Assembly (NCBI RefSeq): GCF_029439455.1 | Contig: NZ_JAQFVG010000237.1 | Span: forward strand, 1-64,000 | Length of the DNA: 64,000 bases | Reading direction: 5' to 3' | Source: Caballeronia sp. BR00000012568055 | GTDB taxonomy: Bacteria; Pseudomonadota; Gammaproteobacteria; Burkholderiales; Burkholderiaceae | Shown here: positions 61,946 to 64,000 of the stretch, in pieces | Layout of the letters: each line of letters begins with the position of its first letter | How positions within the stretch are numbered: the stretch's first letter is position 1 | Program-made: the position numbers and the translations under genes | Notes under the pieces: generated by a model | Told to the model about the DNA's origin: nothing | What the model saw: the letters and a program-made list of their open reading frames with translations, nothing else | Databases searched by the model: none

Positions 61946-62320
61946 ATGTCTTTAGTGGCTGGTATTGGCTGCCGTCGCGGTGTGAGTGCGGCTGAAATCG
62001 AACATGCGGTGCGCCAGGCGCTCGGCACGCTCGACTTTAGCGCGCTTAGCGCCGTCGCCAGTATCGATGTCAAGCAAAACGAAGCCGGTTTGCGTGAATT
62101 CTGCGAGCGTCATCGTTTGGCTTTGCATTTCTTTAGCGCCGATGAAATCGCAAGCGTGCCAGGCGCGATTTCAACGCATGCGCTTGAGCATTTGAACGTG
62201 AACGGCGTGTGCGAGCCTTGCGCCATGCTATTGAGCGGCGCAATGGCCATAGAAACACTCGTCGTACCCAAAACCATCGCGGGCGGCGTGACCGTTGCGA
62301 TTGCACGAAAAGCATCATGA
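61946..62320 (+). CDS. cobE: CobE, CbiG C-terminal-domain protein
   Basis: A 124-residue protein equal to a free-standing CbiG_C domain, with the intact VAGIGCRRGVSAAEIE motif and SIDVKQNEAGLREF. CobE occurs in aerobic B12 clusters and binds precorrin intermediates; its exact step is unsettled. It lies upstream of cobO with an ATGA overlap and is divergent from the cobW unit. It may complement the degraded CbiG_C region of the CbiG-CobJ fusion. Confidence 0.9.
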   Translation: MSLVAGIGCRRGVSAAEIEHAVRQALGTLDFSALSAVASIDVKQNEAGLREFCERHRLALHFFSADEIASVPGAISTHALEHLNVNGVCEPCAMLLSGAMAIETLVVPKTIAGGVTVAIARKAS

Positions 62321-62919
62321 AAACCGATACCGAATCGCATCTGCGTATGACGCAGCGTCGCCGTGAAGGCCACGAAAAAAAGCAGGCCGCCGCCGATCAT
62401 GAGAAGGGCTTGCTGATCGTTAATACGGGAAATGGCAAAGGCAAGACCACGGCCGCATTCGGCATGGCCGTGCGCGTGCTTGGGCATGGCATGAAGCTAG
62501 GCGTCGTGCAGTTCATCAAGGGCGCGCTGCACACCTCAGAACGCGATTTTTTGGGCGCAATTGCGAATTGCGATTTCGTGACCATGGGCGACGGCTATAC
62601 GTGGAACACCCAAAACCGCGAGGCCGATATGGCGACCGCGCGCAAAGGCTGGAATGAAGCGCGCCGCATGATCGAAAGCGGTGAATATCAAATGGTCGTG
62701 CTCGATGAACTCAATACCGTGCTCAAGTACGAGTATTTACCGTTAGATGAAGTGCTTGAGGTGCTTAAGGCGCGGCCTGCCATGCTGCATGTCGTCGTCA
62801 CTGGAAGACATGCGCCCGACGCACTCGTCGAACTCGCCGATCTCGTGACGGAAATGCGGATCGTGAAGCATCCGTATCGCGAGCAGGGTGTGAAAGCGCA
62901 ACGCGGCGTCGAGTTCTGA
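62317..62919 (+). CDS. cobO: Cob(I)yrinic acid a,c-diamide adenosyltransferase CobO
   Basis: A 200-residue BtuR/CobO-type enzyme that attaches the adenosyl group to cobalt. The P-loop variant TGNGKGKTTAAFG spans 37-49. The VVLDELNTVLKY and VTGRHAPDALVELADLVTEM segments are typical. The ATG overlaps the cobE stop by 4 bases. The adenosylcobalamin formed downstream is the cofactor of EutBC. Confidence 0.95.
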   Translation: MKTDTESHLRMTQRRREGHEKKQAAADHEKGLLIVNTGNGKGKTTAAFGMAVRVLGHGMKLGVVQFIKGALHTSERDFLGAIANCDFVTMGDGYTWNTQNREADMATARKGWNEARRMIESGEYQMVVLDELNTVLKYEYLPLDEVLEVLKARPAMLHVVVTGRHAPDALVELADLVTEMRIVKHPYREQGVKAQRGVEF

Positions 62920-62924
62920 ACGCG

Positions 62925-64000
62925 ATGCCAGCCTGCCCTGCGTTATTCATCGGCGCGAGCGCGTCGCATCAAGGCAAGACCACGGTGACGGCGGCCATTG
63001 CGCGTCATCATGCGCGGCGCGGTCTTAAGGTTCGCGCGTTCAAGACCGGCCCGGATTTTCTTGATCCGATGATTCTCGAACGCGCTTGCGGCGCGCCGGT
63101 TTATTCGCTGCATCTTTCGATGGTGGGCCTCGACGCATGCCGTGCATTGCTTAGCGAAGCCGCACGCGAAGCGGACTTGATTCTTATCGAAGGCGTCATG
63201 GGTTTATTCGACGGCACGCCAAGCGGCGCCGATCTGGCCGCCGCGTTCGGCGTGCCGGTGCTCGCGGTGATCGGCGCGCACGGCATGGCGCAGACCTTCG
63301 GCGCGATCGCGTTTGGATTGGCGCATTATCGCGAAGACCTCGTATTTCATGGTGTTTTTGCGAATCGCGTGGCGTCGGCGCGGCATGCGCAAATGTTGTC
63401 CGAAGCCATTCCGCAAGGGCTGCGTTATTGCGGGCATCTGTCGAATGCGGACGATATCGCGTTGCCCGGGCGTCATCTCGGTTTGACGCAAGCGCAGGAA
63501 GTCGCGGGACTCGATGCGCGTCTGGATCGCGCCGCCGATGCCATTGCATTGACTACGCTCGCAGAACTGCCACCGCCGGTTCACTTCGAAGAAAGCACGC
63601 TTGCTGCGCCGCCTCGATTGCTTGACGGACTGCATATCGCCATGGCGCGCGATGCGGCGTTTTCGTTTATTTATCCCGCGAATGTCGATCTGCTCAAAGC
63701 GCTCGGTGCGCAAGTCAGCACGTTCTCGCCGCTTGAAAACGAGCCCGTTCCCAAAGACGCTCATGCGCTTTATCTTCCCGGCGGGTATCCGGAATTGCAT
63801 GCCGCCGCGCTAGCCGCAAATGCTCAAACGAGCGCTTCGATCAAGGAACATGCGGCGCAGGGAAAACCGATCGTCGCGGAATGCGGCGGCCTGCTTTATC
63901 TGCTCGATACGCTTACCGATATCGAAGGCACGCGCCACGCCATGCTAGGCATTCTTCCCGGTAACGCCGCGATGCAACGTCGCCTGGCACGCCTCGCCAT
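62925..64000 (+). CDS. cobB: Cobyrinic acid a,c-diamide synthase CobB, 3' end outside window
   Basis: Translation from this ATG gives MPACPALFIGASASHQGKTT with an ATP-binding loop at 10-20, FKTGPDFLDP, EGVMGLFDG and, near the right edge, the glutaminase motif AECGGLLYLLD with the catalytic Cys. This is CobB/CbiA, which amidates the a and c side chains. In the aerobic pathway the substrate is hydrogenobyrinic acid and the product feeds CobN. About 358 codons are seen; the family is roughly 430 to 460 residues, so only the end is missing. It follows cobO by 5 bases. Confidence 0.93.
   Translation, partial: MPACPALFIGASASHQGKTTVTAAIARHHARRGLKVRAFKTGPDFLDPMILERACGAPVYSLHLSMVGLDACRALLSEAAREADLILIEGVMGLFDGTPSGADLAAAFGVPVLAVIGAHGMAQTFGAIAFGLAHYREDLVFHGVFANRVASARHAQMLSEAIPQGLRYCGHLSNADDIALPGRHLGLTQAQEVAGLDARLDRAADAIALTTLAELPPPVHFEESTLAAPPRLLDGLHIAMARDAAFSFIYPANVDLLKALGAQVSTFSPLENEPVPKDAHALYLPGGYPELHAAALAANAQTSASIKEHAAQGKPIVAECGGLLYLLDTLTDIEGTRHAMLGILPGNAAMQRRLARLA

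Noticed and set aside
1-64000. CRISPR arrays, prophage, insertion sequences, tRNA or rRNA genes
   Set aside because: Looked for and not seen: no spaced direct repeats, transposase or integrase motifs, or tRNA-like cloverleaf with conserved T-loop.

Overview
The window looks like chromosomal DNA of a high-GC betaproteobacterium of the Burkholderiaceae, most likely Caballeronia or Paraburkholderia. This rests on gene content, protein style and a short hairpin repeat near position 480 of a kind I recall from those genomes; no 16S gene or database search was available. Nothing in it looks like a phage, plasmid, insertion sequence or CRISPR locus, and I found no tRNA or rRNA gene.

Layout. 1-7,100: ferredoxin-NADP reductase, then a minus-strand cluster for a B-type (ba3-like) terminal oxidase with subunits I, II and a 52-residue IIa-like subunit, plus three multihaem c-type cytochromes. 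7,100-11,500: divergent norR/hmp (nitric oxide sensing and detoxification), an AhpD-like protein, a secreted cupin and two very small membrane or lipoprotein ORFs. 11,600-22,600: OprD-like porin, oppABCDF peptide importer, a divergent LysR regulator, a VOC protein and periplasmic gamma-glutamyltransferase. 22,600-36,100: AzgA-type purine permease, an ArsR/SRPBCC pair, a truncated DUF5672 remnant beside a TPR-glycosyltransferase, fucU, a deacylase and amino-acid binding protein, a Ca2+/H+ antiporter, a diguanylate cyclase, OsmC, a FrnE-like DsbA protein, a YcgR/PilZ protein and heptosyltransferase I. 36,100-47,700: zinc peptidase YpfJ, the cyanide-insensitive quinol oxidase cioAB with a DUF2474 peptide, an mnmH-permease pair, ethanolamine ammonia-lyase eutBC, a sigma-54 activator, DUF1328 and OpgC.

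47,800-64,000 (running off the right end) is a cobalamin biosynthesis island in four transcription units: cobLKM (minus), cobG-cobH-cobI-cbiG/cobJ (plus), cobW-cobN-chlI-VWA (minus) and cobE-cobO-cobB (plus). Cobalamin riboswitches precede cobG and cobW. The pathway is of the oxygen-dependent type (CobG, CobN) but carries CbiG domains, a separate CobE and ChlI/ChlD-like chelatase partners, and no cobF or cobS/cobT in view. The B12 made would supply EutBC, encoded about 4 kb to the left.

Functional themes are branched respiration (ba3 and cyanide-insensitive oxidases), NO defence, peptide and gamma-glutamyl compound uptake, c-di-GMP control, and B12 synthesis with a B12-dependent enzyme. Many long ORFs opposite real genes (up to about 610 codons) are GC-driven shadows and were left out.
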